NCBI GenBank assembly: GCA_945910005.1
Contig: OX246740.1
Span: 2,666,736 to 2,730,735, forward strand
Source: Isoperla grammatica
Taxonomy: Eukaryota > Arthropoda > Insecta > Plecoptera > Perlodidae
Reading direction: 5' to 3'
Length of the DNA stretch: 64,000 nt
Below the pieces are notes generated by a model that saw only the letters and a list, made by a program, of their open reading frames with translations, ran no database searches and had not been told where the DNA came from. Within the stretch, counting starts at the first letter, position 1, and every line of letters starts with the position of its first letter. The position numbers and the translations under genes are program-made. Below are positions 34,804 to 48,500 of the stretch, piece after piece.

Positions 34804-35717
34804 CAATGTTGGGTAGGAACGGATTTTCTTAGTTCCGTTCCTAGGAACTAGTTCCTTTTTAAGGAACTAAGGAACGGTATAGTTCCTTCATTCCACCCAG
34901 GAACTGTGGAACGCCATAGTTCCAATTTTCTAGGAACTGTAACTTATTTTCATAAGTTCCTTTTATTTTTACTTGACTGTACAAGCATGAAGGAGGAAAG
35001 CGCCAAAACATAGTTTACTTACAAGATGACAGAAACGAGAAATCTAAAACAACTTTTTTTGTAATATTTCATTCTTGTCTACCCATCCCAACCCTCCACC
35101 TGCTACGCCACCCCCGCGTGGGGTCTCCAATTAGTCGCACACCGGCGCAAGTTGAAGACCCGAAACCGGTGAATAATCCCAAATCGCTCGTGCGGAATAA
35201 GCGTGTCATGTCACTTATAACTGACATACCGTCGGACTCCTCCTACACAGGTGTGATTTTCAATACAATATCCGCATTTTGATTCCTACAAATTTCAACC
35301 ATATTTTAGGCGTTATTTGTGAACCCTTGGCATTGAATGTAATTTTAAAAAATTAATTAAATTAATTATAATAGTTATTAATAATTAATATAAATTGTAG
35401 GCCTAATGCATTAGAATTAAGAATATAAAATAATCTTTTACTTTTAGTCAATGTTCTTGGTGTAGGCCTAATACATAAACCCGGATAATAACCATTGAGT
35501 CGATGGTTATAGTATCCCGCTCGGTAATATCCAAAGAAAAATTGTTGTTTGCGGAAAGGAACTATTTAGGAACTTAGTTCCATTTTGAAAGGAACTAAGG
35601 AACGCCCCAGTTCCTTTCTTTTTATAGAGGAACTTGGAACTGGAAAGAGTTCCTTTTTCCTTACGTGGAACTGGAACTGGAACTAGGTCCATTTTTTAAG
35701 GAACTTACCCAACACTG
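34804..35717. mobile_element. hAT-like element (0.9 kb)
   Basis: Left end CAATGTTGGGTAGGAAC, right end in reverse CAGTGTTGGGTAAGTTCC, with 8-bp duplications caaaaagt at 34796-34803 and 35718-35725. Both sub-ends are dense in ggaact/agttcc, giving strong internal palindromes. Non-autonomous. Confidence 0.92.
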
Positions 35718-36599
35718 CAAAAAGTGAATAGAACAGCCGATCAGCCGTTCTCAAGAAATACCCAAAATATATACACTATTTTTTTGGTTATCTTAAAATC
35801 ATATAAATAAGCCTATGTTGTAGGCTGGGACTATACATACAGGATACAGTAGTATCACAACATGGCCACTGTGGCACCACACCACTATGATTCATAGATT
35901 CATACTCATAGTATAGTTCACCTTATAAAACCCCATTTTCATGGTTAAGGTATCATCATGGTTATGGTAGTTAGCGATGGGATGGCTGACATGTTAAAAA
36001 AAGCTACGGTTAAGATAAGTTAGTTTATTTCCATCACTGTGGCATGTACTTTTGAACATAGCAGTACCAGTACATAGTACAGACTATTGTCATTTCTATG
36101 AAATTTACAACCTTCATGATATAGTGATTAATAGTATTTACTTGTACAGACATTTTTGTGTACTACATTAATAGTAAACACTACATGGAGCCATATCCTC
36201 TATGTTAGTGAAGCATCAAATATATCCCTTTTCAGCAGTTTCAGGCTAATTACATATTCGTTCATACATGTGGGGAAGTAGAGTTGAACAATTTTATCAT
36301 CATATGTACAGAAATGCCGGTTCTTGGTACGCAACGTGATGGTTGTCCACAATAATGACTTTGATGTGTGGCTATACTAATAGGAATAGCCTATGTACAA
36401 TAGCACAGCATGCACTAAAAATGTAACCTACTCTACATAATATAGTCCGCCACCAATGTCCATGCCATCACATGTGGATATCAAGTATTCAAGGTCTATA
36501 TACATTTACAAGAAAACAGTAGCTTCTATGATAAAAGATTTTCTTTGTTTGTCATGTACAAACAAATACAGAGTACATAGTAGGGAATTTGAATTGAAT
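35718..36599. other. intergenic, nothing recognised
   Basis: AT-rich sequence between the hAT-like element and the LINE fragment; no supportable exon. Confidence 0.4.
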
Positions 36600-37300
36600 T
36601 GAATTTATTGAGGTTTTCTCGCCCGGAGGCGAGAAGGCCGATATGGTGCTGGGGTGGTATCCACGGTCGTGACCACGTGGGCTGGCCAGACGCCTCGCCA
36701 GTGGGGAGCTGGGCCGGGCGGCGACGTGCCTGACACTCAGCGCGGAAGAGCTCCATTGAATGACATAGCGAGCATGTCTGCGGCTGTCCGTCGTATGTTA
36801 CCAGGGCGCGCAGCCCACCAACAATGATTTTACGATGGAATGTGCTTTCTGAGGTCCATTTGGAGAGCCCTAACGCCATTTCTAACACGGTACCTGTACG
36901 ACGTTGACCAAAACTCGTCACGTATGTCCTTGACGGCACCGTACGCTCCCATGTTTGCTTTAATACGCTCGTTGGCCATCTCTAATGGCAAGTTTTCCGT
37001 ATGGTACGGAAACCGAGATGAGCGTGACCGACGCGGACGTCGCTCACAGACCCGTCCTGGTGACGGAAGGGCACAGGCGCCGCGTGGCCAGCAACCAGGT
37101 TCGCGTACACCTGGCCATCGTCCACCTTGATGTAGGCCGTGTTCTGTCCACCGTCAAGTTGGGCCGCGAGCACGTTGGCCGGATCAAGGCGGAGGGCCGT
37201 GAAGATCCACTCGTGACCCTCTACCCGTAGGTTTTTGGTGCGCCCTACTAAAGACGCACTTAACCGTGTTGACGCGGGCGGGTACAGATAGAGGGACGGA
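36600..37300 (-). pseudogene. LINE ORF1 (Gag-like, zinc-knuckle) fragment, frameshifted
   Basis: On the minus strand, KNLRVEGHEWIFTALRLDP is followed by YIKVDDGQVYANLV, then in a shifted frame MANERIKANMGAYGAVKDIR and VRNGVRALQMDLRKHIPSKI, then IVGGLRALVTYDGQPQTC and a damaged CCHC knuckle (CSLCHSMELFRAEC; the His is replaced). This is the order of ORF1 Gag-like proteins of non-LTR retrotransposons. At least one frameshift or stop breaks it. G/C content is higher than in the neighbourhood. Confidence 0.8.
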
Positions 37301-39180
37301 GAACATGGCAAAAAGTTACAGGAGAAAAGAAAAATAAAGAAACACGAAAAGAAACACGACACGAACACGGGGCACTTATAAACCAAACTGAGTGCACAGA
37401 AGCACACAACCACCCTGGAGGGTGGCCACAACACGACTGAGTAGTACGGGAGATGCTGTGTGTGGACAGTGATCTCAGTGGTGAACACTCTCAAAGACCT
37501 GCAAACAAGAAGGAACTCAGTGTGAGCCGTTGAAGTGGAATTGTAGCAATGGAACACAATACATAGTAATTGGGCATGTGCAAATATTTGAAAATATAAA
37601 TCACTTCAATCTGGTCTGAATTGAGATTGGTGAGATGAAAAGGATAATAAGTTGATGGATATAACTATAGATGATGTACCACGAGCACATGCGCTCGCAT
37701 CCGGGTCGAGTTCATTCGATGTTTTAGGGGTGGCCAATGAAGAGCAGCTAGCAGGTGTCAGCTGTTGCTGTTGGCATCGGTCCAGAACACATCTCTCTCG
37801 CACGCTTACGGCAGAGCTACGGACGACAATGGCAAAAATACGGTCCAAACGAGAAGCGAGATGCAATATTCAACTCGTGGTTTTTAGATGACCAATACAC
37901 GATCAAACATTGAGTCATACGTAGGGCTGTGTGAGTAGCTTGAAATTTGGACCGGGTCGGGCCTTAGGAGCCAGGCCCAAGTTGATAAATGGCCTAAAAT
38001 TCGGGCCGGGCTTCGGGTTTTCCTTTCAAAACGAAAACGCAGTAGTAGTAATAATAATCATCATGATCATTGAATTGATCAATGTAAAATGAAGAACATC
38101 AATAATAAATACTAATAATAATGATGACAATAATTTAAAATTCACTTGTACTTCCATCAACTTCCCACCACCCGCCATCGCCTATTTATTATTGATGCGG
38201 ATGATAATCGTATATCGATGACGATAGGTATCGATAATATCGTGTATCGATACGATACAAAATGCGACGTCATATCGCGATATTCATCGCGGTATTATTT
38301 TACACTCAGTATCATGATAAAGTGAAAGAAGACCCCTCTTGACGATAACACCCAGCAAGTGGTTGTTGTTGTCCCCCTTCTCCCTTATCCTACCAAGCAC
38401 ACACCGTCATTCTCCAGGTGCTGAAAAGCACAAGAGTATGAAAGAGGATGACGTCTTGGGATTTTGCCTTCCCACCCGGACCAACTGAACCCAAGATCAT
38501 CAATTTAAAATTTGTGACGTAAAAAATATATCTGTTCAAAGAAATGCTCACTCGTACGGCTCAGAGATGACAGGTAAGGAGGCAAAGCACTTTTAAAAAA
38601 AGCCCAGGACCCGAGCTCGAGCCCGATGCAATAGGTTGAGTTTTGAAAACGCTACAAAATGCTAATTTTACAAAAAATAACGTTTCTCATTTCTATTAAG
38701 ATTCAATTAAAAATTCCATTCTATACCCACTAATTGAATTGATTTTAAATATCTGTTAAAAGTGTAAGAAACCTCTCAAAATCAAGGGTTTCATCATTTT
38801 GATGAAAAGAAAAGAAATTAATGCTATAAAATGCCAAATTTAAAATAACTAAGAGGCCTATTAAATTTAGAGAAAATTAATGCTAAAAAGATAAAGGAGT
38901 ACTGGTATGTATCTACATAGACATAACTAAATTTTAGATTAGTGGTTTTGGCCCCCGATTCCAAAATATGAGAGACAATTAAAGATTTTTTTTTTTTATA
39001 TCTGCTCCCTGTGTCCAACAATGAAGTCAGGTAGGGGATAGGAAATTAATCCCATCATGTTAATAAATCATAACATAATAATAATAATAAATCATATCAT
39101 AATAATTAAAGATATTAAATATAATACATTATTAATAATAATAGCCTATATTCCATACCCTTCTAGGATCAGGACTGAAA
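37301..39180. other. intergenic between LINE remnant and PLPBP 3' end
   Basis: No supportable exon. It holds repeat remains: ggccgggc-rich stretches at 37950-38030 and 38610, and a hAT end copy at 38196-38330. The rest is AT-rich. Confidence 0.45.
38196..38330 (-). mobile_element. end fragment of the hAT-like family at 48993-49759
   Basis: gatgcggatgataatcgtat, cgataatatcgtgtatcgat, atatcgcgatattcat and cagtatcatgataaa match the inverted right end of the 48993-49759 element in order. Confidence 0.8.
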
Positions 39181-39186
39181 TTTATT
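39181..39186 (-). terminator. poly(A) signal of PLPBP
   Basis: TTTATT on + (AATAAA on -) 138 bases past the PLPBP stop codon. Confidence 0.55.
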
Positions 39187-39323
39187 ACTTGCATGTTAAA
39201 AAAAAAGACTGCCTGTAACAAAATGTAATAGTCATAAGGAAATAAAATGAACTAGTTATCTATCTATCTATCTATTGGTAGGTTCTAGATTCCATAACTG
39301 AAGCTTGTGCTATTGCTCACCTT

Positions 39324-39410
39324 TCATGCACTTGCTTCTGCTTTCATCTTTGGTTCTCGGTAGCCAAAAAGTGAACTGCCAACTCGAATATTACTGCTAC
39401 CCATTTCAAT
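39324..39410 (-). CDS. PLPBP: PLPBP coding exon 5
   Basis: 28 codons and TGA after cactgcag. Encodes [20 protein letters not shown] and a short charged tail; it completes the phosphate-binding loop. Confidence 0.95.
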   Translation of the reverse strand: MEMGSSNIRVGSSLFGYREPKMKAEASA

Positions 39411-39460
39411 CTGCAGTGAAAGAATATGTGTTAAGCCTATATTACAGTCATGCCTACACA

Positions 39461-39530
<70 letters not shown>

Positions 39531-42500
39531 CATATATATATGAAAATAAACGTTGGATTGGGTTTACCATTAAAATGTTTTTGTACTATATATATATATA
39601 TATATATATGTGAGAGGGAAAGAAGGATAGGAGCCAACAGCTTACCATTAGGCCTGATCTATTTTTCCTATATATATATGTGTAGGTCTAACCTCCAATG
39701 ACCTGAGAACACGCATGACAAGCAACCGTCAACGCATCAACCAGCAGGATGTAGATAAACCAGTGGCTCAGCATGCTATGTCCCATGCTCTTTCACTCAA
39801 GGACTGTTTTACCACCCGCATCATCAAGGCGCTACCGGCTAACTACAGGCAGTTAGAACTAAGGCATTGGGAACTGTCTTATCAACTCATCATGAGATCC
39901 CGTCAGCCACCTAACCTTAATCTCAGGTAGTGCGCCCGCCCTGTTCCCTGTACCTCTGTTTACCTTATACTTCTTCCCTCCATCACCACCCACGACAGTG
40001 CCTGCATCATGTAAACTCACTCTAGTTTTAAGTTTAGTTTAGTTGTTCTACTCACGCTGAGTGATCAAGACCACTAGTTGGCTGAAACGTCTCAGTTTAT
40101 TTGTCTTTTCATCTATATGTTTCTCATAAGCAACCTATCTACTTTCTCAGATAAGCTGTCGTCCTTCTGTACCTTTCCCCTCACTAGAACATGTTTTATC
40201 TTGTTCTAAGTTCCAATACATAAATATATATATATACATATATAGGAAATATAGAACAGGCCTAAAGGCTAGTACATACCAGAAGGAGAACCTCCTTCTC
40301 CTTCTGCTGACCAAGACCGAAGCGTCGAAACGTCCAGAAGTTTTTGTGTTGTGTTTTTTGTTTTGTTTTGTGTCATCTACGCTACGCAGCCTGCCAAATG
40401 GTTTCAGGTAAGCTGTTGGCTCCTATCCTTCTTTCCCTCTCACACATATATACATATATAGTATATATATATATACTGTATATTACCACTGCTTCTTTTG
40501 TTTAATCTAATCCTGACCACCAGTAAACAATGGAAACAACATTCATCTTACCAGATGCAGCCCTAACATTTTCATCCCCCCATCCAACCACACATATTTC
40601 AACCTGGGCACCAAGTCTTGAAACCACTCTTTTCAACTCACTACTCATTCCAAGTTGCAAAATTCTGTCAAGTTACTCAAAACTACTAAAACGGTAGTCT
40701 TGAGGACAAATACGCGACATGAGTAGTGACTCGAAACGGATGTTTTTATGTTTCAAACCATGAGGTATCTCAGTGTGAGTTGAGTAATTTTGGTGACTTG
40801 GCAGAACAGAATAAACATTTTGGGATTCATTGAAGACATAATAATGGTTGAAGTAGTAATGATTCATGTTATTAATATGATTAATACTATTGATACTAAT
40901 AGTTATAATAATATAATGCGATTGAAGACCTCGAAATAGCTGAAATAGAAGGTTTTCGTACACATATCAACGGAGTTAATTCCTTATCTTTAAAAAACTT
41001 GTGGCTTTAGGCCTAGTAAACAGCATTAATTATTTGTTTGATAGGAGCCACCTTCATGTGCGACAGCGCTAAATATTCAAGGGAGGTTTTATTTATTTAT
41101 TTATTTGAATAGCCTTCTTTTATACACTCAATTGCATGTACACAAGTTAATGGTAACCGGAAAAATCTTTGCAAAATATGGCTATCTCACATTTTGCCGC
41201 CATTTAGTTTCTGAATTTTTTTTTACAGTAATTAAGGTGTAACTTTGTATCTTTTCGAACGATTTTGCCACAAAACTACGTACACACTTTTAATCCACAT
41301 TGAGGCTTGTGGATGGTCCAAATTTCAAGTTGATCGGACTTTCCGTTCGACCGCTATCGACAGACATAAAAAAACAAAAAAAAAACGGAAGGATGTGCCA
41401 TAAAAGTCTAATGAAGACGCTCGCTTTGCTCGCTTAGTAAGTTTTGTTTAGAGAATTATGTACTGTACACTGCACTGAACTGTAATATTTTCCTTCATTT
41501 CAATTTTCTTAATTTCATACGATTAACTACATTTGATTCACTTGATGCCTTACACAAAATTTGAAAATTATGTTGAAATGAACAGTTACAATGCTACAAC
41601 ATAAAATGTTTGTTGTTTTTTAAATTGGAGCCACACTTTTGCCTCAATTTTCTTGTATCCTTACTTACAGCATGCTCAAAGTCATTAGACATTCCCATCG
41701 AAAGTTCAAGATGGTCGATTCCTAGAGCTGCACATACTTCATCACGGACACGCCTTAAACACTGAAAACAAACAAAAACAGAAAAGAAAAGGTTACGATA
41801 ATTTCCATTTAGAACACACAACATCATGGTTATTAGTGCACGTTATTAATACAGTGCTTGCACCACAGTTGTACTTTGAGAAAACGTTAACTATTTAGTT
41901 TGTTTTGTTTTTGTGTTGTTGTCTTCCCAATACATGGTCTTTGAATGATATAATAGACCTGCTTAGTATTTAGTATTCTATTATTTATAATCTTGTATTG
42001 TGGTTATACAGCTAAGAAATGATATGAAATGGAAAGTAGGACATTACGACATGGACAACACGGTGAAAACTGTTTCAAATTATTTCATACATTATAAGTA
42101 AATTTGTAATTGTATAAATATTATGTGTCCTAATAAATAAATAAATAAATAAATACTTACGGGATTACATTATGATGTTAGACAGGCACATGCATCGTAA
42201 TATAAGCATTGCCAACAGGTATAAAGCAACTTAGTCTAGAAACAATCTACAAAGTAATATTGTCAACTTCTACGAACAGGCTCAAAACATTATATAACAG
42301 TCTTGGGTACATACTTTTGAAAAGTAATTAAATTACTTTACTCATTACCTTTCAATTTCATTAAAAGTAGCCTACTGAATTGCTTTACAAATTAGTAATT
42401 ACTTCATTCTAAAAGTAAGACATTACTTTTGTAATTACTTTTGCGATATTATCAATGTTATGGATAGGATAAGGTCAAATTGGTATGTCATCAAATTATT

Positions 42501-45500
42501 TGTAAATGGAATGCAGATGCATTCTGAAACGTGGTTACCAGAGTGTTTTATTTATCAATGTAGGATAGAATCAGTAGGACGACTAGGTCTTGCGCCCTAA
42601 ATTCCATTTGTGCTTGTGGATGTATCAGACAAGGATGTGAAACGATGAATGATTAATGATTAAGTAAACAACGAATCACGTTTTTACAAGGTTTATTCAG
42701 TTGACGTGAACTAAAGAAACGTGGGCAAAGGTCTATTCTTGTTTTCACTGAGAGGTTATAGGCTAGCCAACACAACCTACCTGCGGGACAAAAAAGAATT
42801 CCTACAGTCAGTAAGACCGATGTGCAATTTTATATGTTGAAGTTGAGAACATTGTACAGTTTTTAATTAAGTCGCGACTGGTGGCGAAAATGAGAACTTG
42901 GAGAACAGGCAGCAAGCCTGCACAGTGCAGTGCTGTAACTGTAACCTAACGAAAAGTAACACATCAGTAAAGAAAAAATCACGTTAAAATATAATGAAAT
43001 TACTTTACTCGTTAGTAATAAATAATTGTAATGGCGTTACCATTTCCGTTACTAAAGAAACAATTTTGTTACAGTAATGCGTTACTTTTGTACGTTACTA
43101 CCAAAGACTGTATAGGCCTATGCTCAAAACATTAATAAACAATTTAATTTACAACAAACTTGTAGTACAGATGACAGACAGTGTTTTAGTACTAAAATCA
43201 ACTGACATTATAGGTCATATATGCCTAGATAATATACAAAGTTATACTACGTATTTATAAATGAGAATTTGCACACCCTCATAATTCAGGCTTAAGCATA
43301 TTAGATTCACATTTGGCCTTGCTCTGCACAAAATGATTTGTGATACAAACATTATTTCCGATTATATTTTTAAAATTCAGTTCTCTAAGTAGGGTAGGCT
43401 AATAATATAATAATCACTAGAAACTAGAAAGCTATCTTGTGCAGTGGTTAAGAAATTAAAAGTTTAAAACAAATATTATTAGTGACACATCATACCAAAT
43501 CATTCAACAATACGTTGATGATGATGTTTCTCAGAAAGCGCAACTCGACTTTTGAAAGTTTTGACAGTTTTTGCTAACTTGACATTGCAAGTACAGTAGG
43601 CCTACTGTACTCTATGCTATTGTATTGTCTTAAAGAGCCAGTGGTTAGTTTGTTCTTACATGGCTCCATGTGCACACAGTGCACAGATACATTATTTCTC
43701 CAAGTAATTGCTTGTGTTTTATAGACCTATATTATCCTTTACTAAAATTATTAAGTACCGGTACTCATTCTGAAATAAATAAACTAAACTAAACTATATT
43801 TGTGAACAAGTGAAAGAAGGGAGATGGGCTTCAGCTGTCGGACTCGGAGGCAAATTATTTGGTATGTAGGCCTATACCAACTGCCTCAAACGGAAAGAAA
43901 TACAAGCACACAAACTGGAGATATGAGAAATCATGCATGAATTGTTCCTACCTCAAAAAAAAAAAAAAAAAAAAAACAGTTTCAAGTCAACTACAGTATT
44001 AAATAATAACATCTATTATTTAATAAGTTGTATTATTACTGACATGAATTAAATGCACATAAAACTTACGATAAAATCGGGGTTGGGTCCCAGCTCAAGG
44101 TTGTATCCATATTCTCCAATTGTCATTAGTCCAATAAGCTCCAGGGATGGACAGTTGTCCCTGACGTGCTTCACTAACGTTAATGCATCGTCTGGTTGGC
44201 AGCCATTTTTTTCCTTTTCCCCGCTAGTATTTACTTGCACCATAACTTTAAGATTTTCCTTCTTGTCAACCATCTTGGACCACGCTGTATTCAAAGTTGT
44301 TGCTAATTTATCGGTGTCAACAGTTTCAACCATGTGAAGGCGTGTGGAAGATAATAGCTTATTCACTTTGTTACGTTGCAAATGTCCAATGAAATGCCAA
44401 CAAATATCTGGACATAGTTCTGCAATCTGAAAAATATTAAGAGTTAAGACACTATAAGAATTAAATATTTAAATGTTCCTGTTTGATCTTTGAATACAAT
44501 AAGGCATGAGAACATTAGAATGAAGTAGAAGTAAAGAAAATCTATTTCGGAGGCTTTCACGGCCGGAGTCAACTTCGTACTATTATACTATCGTGGTTTT
44601 CCGGGTATAACCATGTCAAAAGCAACAGGTGGAACCAATCCAACGTTCTGTCCACATTGTAAAGCGCTTCTTCAGGGACCTTCGGAGAGTGTTGACACAG
44701 AAATCAACAGCTTTCACGAAGGGGAACTCTGGGGGGGTGAGTCTCAACTTCCACGCGTAAACGAAACTTTCGACAGGCTGGAATCTTTTCTTACTCTGCT
44801 AGAGGTGAATTAAGGTCTAGTTAATCTCTGCCTAGCGGAGCCTCATCGAACTCGCAAGTAGGGAGTTCAACGAGCCTCCTCCCCCGAGCCTCGAGTTCGA
44901 TGAGCCTCCGCTAGGCAGAGATTAAGTAGACCTTAATTCACCTCTAGCAGAGTAAGAAAAATACATAAAAGTAAAACACACCACATGGTTCCACTTGGTC
45001 AAGGAAAGATTCCAGCCTGTCTAAAGTTTGGTTTCTGTGTGGAAGTCGAGACTCACCCCCGTGGACAGTGTTCTGTCAGAATAACACCCACTATTGTAAA
45101 GCCATCTAAGCCACAGGCATACTCAGTTACATAGCTCCCCCCTACTTCCCCTCCATCCCTTACTCGACTTATTGTCGAAACAAGACGCGCAGGCTACAGT
45201 AGCATGCGCATCTTGTTTACAGTAGCACGCACGTCTTGTTTTGACAATGACGAGGAGTAAGGGATGGATGTGAAGTAGGGGGAGCTATATAACTGAGGGT
45301 GCCTGTGGCTGAGACCGCTTTGCGATAGTGGGTGTTATTCTGTCACTGTCCAGAGTTACCCTTCGTGAAAGCTGTTGATTTCTGTGTCAACACTCTGTCT
45401 CCAGATCACTGAAGAAGCCCATTGCAGTATGGGTGAAACATTGGATTGGTTCCACCTTTTGACACAGTTATACCCGGAAAACCACGATAGTATAGAAGTA

Positions 45501-48500
45501 AAGAGTTTGAAACAGAAGATCACTGCAATGGTTTGGACTTGTATAGGATACAAATAACAAGAAAACATTGAGAAGTATGGATCTGGGAGGGCAAGCAGTC
45601 TTGGGGATGCTTTACTAATACAAGTAGGGACTGTAAAAATACTTTTTTGAAATTACAATTGTTATCAGCCTCCTTGTTACCTATTACTATTTCTATTGGT
45701 TAATTACTGGTGGGCCCCACCGCCTTGTTGCCTCGGCGGCTGACGGCGCACTTTACCGGAAGTGGCAGTGCAAGACCAACGAATTGGTGCAGTAGCCGAG
45801 TGACCGCCTCGCGCGACAGACCACAGACCGCCCGATCATCGTTATCACCGTTATCGACTTACCGTAAGCACGCCGACTTCAATCTTTACCATGAATCCTA
45901 ACTATAACTATCTTCTGTAAATCTTCAAGACATTCAATACAACCTACAGTTTAATATCTCATCACCGTCTCGTCTCGTTTCTTTCCTTTATTCCTGACAT
46001 CCTGCAGGCCCACACTCTAGGCCTCGCCGTTACAAAATACCGTTTGTATAAAAGAAGTCCGTTTACCACCGTTTATAACACAATTATTAAAGTGGCATTG
46101 TTACACTCAGGCTTACAAGTTTGAAAACTGATATATACTCAGATACTGTACATTCACTGAGGGGCAGTCTTGGGTTCGCTACTTTTAATTAGTAGCATGC
46201 TACAACTACCGCTACTTGGCAAAAAAAGTAGCGTCGCTACGTTTTCGCTACATTATTTTAAATGTAGCGTCGCTACATCGGCGCTACGAAAAAAATGTAG
46301 CGCGCTACTTTGACGCTACATTTGTTTTTATTGACGTTTTAACGGTTTTATCGATCTTTGTGTCTCAAAACGTGCCGTTCTCGTTTTATATGCCACCACG
46401 CAGCGCGTAGTAGAGGTCTGCACGGGTACGGGCTTGGCCCGCGGGCCGGGCCGGCCCGGCCCGCGGGCCCGGGTACGGGCCTTGATATGTTTATTAAGAC
46501 GGGCCCGGGCCGGGCCTGGGCCTACGTATCACTGAACGAGGAGGGATTTTTCGGGCTTTTCTAATTTTTTTTAATTGCAATGAAAGAAAAGTAGGGGTGT
46601 GCGAGTACTCGAGTTTTCGAGTCGAGTCGAGTTTTTAGTACTCGACTCGAAATTCACAATTACTACTCGACTATCGAGTTTTTTTCGAGTTTCGATTATT
46701 GCGCGATATATCGATGGAGATCGTCAAAACGCTGTTTATACTACACTGAAGTGAGCGTTGGAGGCGGAGCTTAGTTGAAGCTGCATACGTAAGACCCGCC
46801 CAAACATCCGGTATGGCTACGAGACATTGTTGGAACATCATTTTCTCTAGATGTCTTCTTCAACTTCAATGGCTGGCCTGTCTTTTTGAAGGCTATATGT
46901 TTTTTGTATCGTGTTTTTTTGTGCGATCGATAAATGCACCGAAATAAGTGCGGCAACTATGAAAGTCAATTGTGGAAGCACAACAAGTTGTGCTAGACAT
47001 CTTCAGATCCATGCAGAGTTTACACCAGCTAGGCCTAGGCCTAGGCCTACAAAACAACAAGGCCTGGCCTAGTGTTATTCCTATGGTAGGCTAGGCTAGG
47101 CACAAGAGCCTAGGCCTAGACCTAGATTAGCATATTGCATTTGTAACTAAATCTAAACTCACCTTGTAATTCTTTTGGCCTTTAAAATGTCTTAAGTCTA
47201 GCCATACACCAGCTAGGCCTAGGCCTAGGCCAATGCAGGCTAGGACACAGCTAGGCCTAACACTTCATGAGTATAGAATAAACTCTGCTTTGAAGTGGCC
47301 TGCTACTGACCCAAAGGCCAAAAGAATTACAAGGTGAGTTCAGATTTAGATTTAGTTACAAAATGCAATAGGCTAATCTAGGTCTAGGCCTAGGCTCTTG
47401 TGCCTAGCCTAGCCTACCATAGGAATAACCCTAGGCCAGGCCTTGTTGTTGCCTAACAACAGGCCTAAGTTAAGATTACTTACTGTTAACTTAAAGCCGC
47501 ATTCACATAAATGACTATTGATTACTGACTATTGACTATTGACTAGTGATTATTGACTACCCAAAGAAAGATATGAACACTACACAACTAAGTTCTTTGA
47601 CACGTATGATCTGCCACCTAGAACAAATGAATCAAACTGATTGACAAACAACGAGCTGTCAAAATAATAAAATTGCAACATTATGAAGAAAACGAGGTAT
47701 GGCGATAGTAACTGTTCACCAGTTAAAACGTTTAATGATGGGCTTAACCAAGTTGTGAAGGTTTTGTATGTTTCTTGTTTGTTTTGAAGATTTGTTTTCA
47801 AAATAAGAATATTTTATTGTATGACAGCTTCATAAAAATAATAAATAAATAATATTCGCCGGAAATAGTCAAAAACAAATATACACTTGACAGTAATTGA
47901 AAAGTGGTATTGACTTCCGTTGCTCCACATTCATTGGCTGAACGCGAACGTTGTGATTGGTTGTAACTATGACTTCCAGATATCTTCAATTCGTTAGTCA
48001 ATAGTCAATAGTCATAAGTCAAAAGTAAAGTTGTGTGAACGTCAGCACGTATCGCCTATGGTTCAATTCGCTTAGTCACTAATCAATAGTCAATAGTCAA
48101 TAGTCAATAGTCACTAGTCATTTATGTGAACGCGGCTTAAGACTAAGTTATTAAAAGTAACAAGAAATGTATTCACCTTGTTGTACAATTCTTTCTTATA
48201 GGCTACCTATTTCCCAATGAACCCCAGCATATTTAAGTATTTCAATTTTTTACTACTCGAACTCGACTCGAAAAATTTCTGGTTTTAAACTACTCGAACT
48301 CGAACTCGACTCGAACCAAAAAATTGCTACTCGCACACCTCTAAAGAAAAGTAATGTTATTTTACCAACATTTCCAAAATTTAAATCAAATCCGAAATAG
48401 TATAAACTTCCGGTCTCAGCATTTGTGTTGTAATTCTTTACGTTACATACTGTCACTGGCAATAGTTACTAGAATTTGGTTTCATCTAATTTCCTTTTTG

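Larger units (their letters stand above)
46592..48343. mobile_element. hAT-like element C nested in B
   Basis: Ends TAGGGGTGTGCGAGTA and, in reverse, TAGAGGTGTGCGAGTA (one mismatch in 16). Perfect 8-bp duplications aagaaaag lie at 46584-46591 and 48344-48351. Sub-ends are rich in actcga/tcgagt. It contains an inverted repeat (47045-47190 against 47318-47465) and element D. Confidence 0.94.

Noticed and set aside
44053..44337. 94-codon plus-strand protein
   Set aside because: Antisense shadow of PLPBP exon 3.
45660..46033. solo LTR ending ccgttaca
   Set aside because: The end looks LTR-like, but no matching tgtaacg start or target duplication was found.
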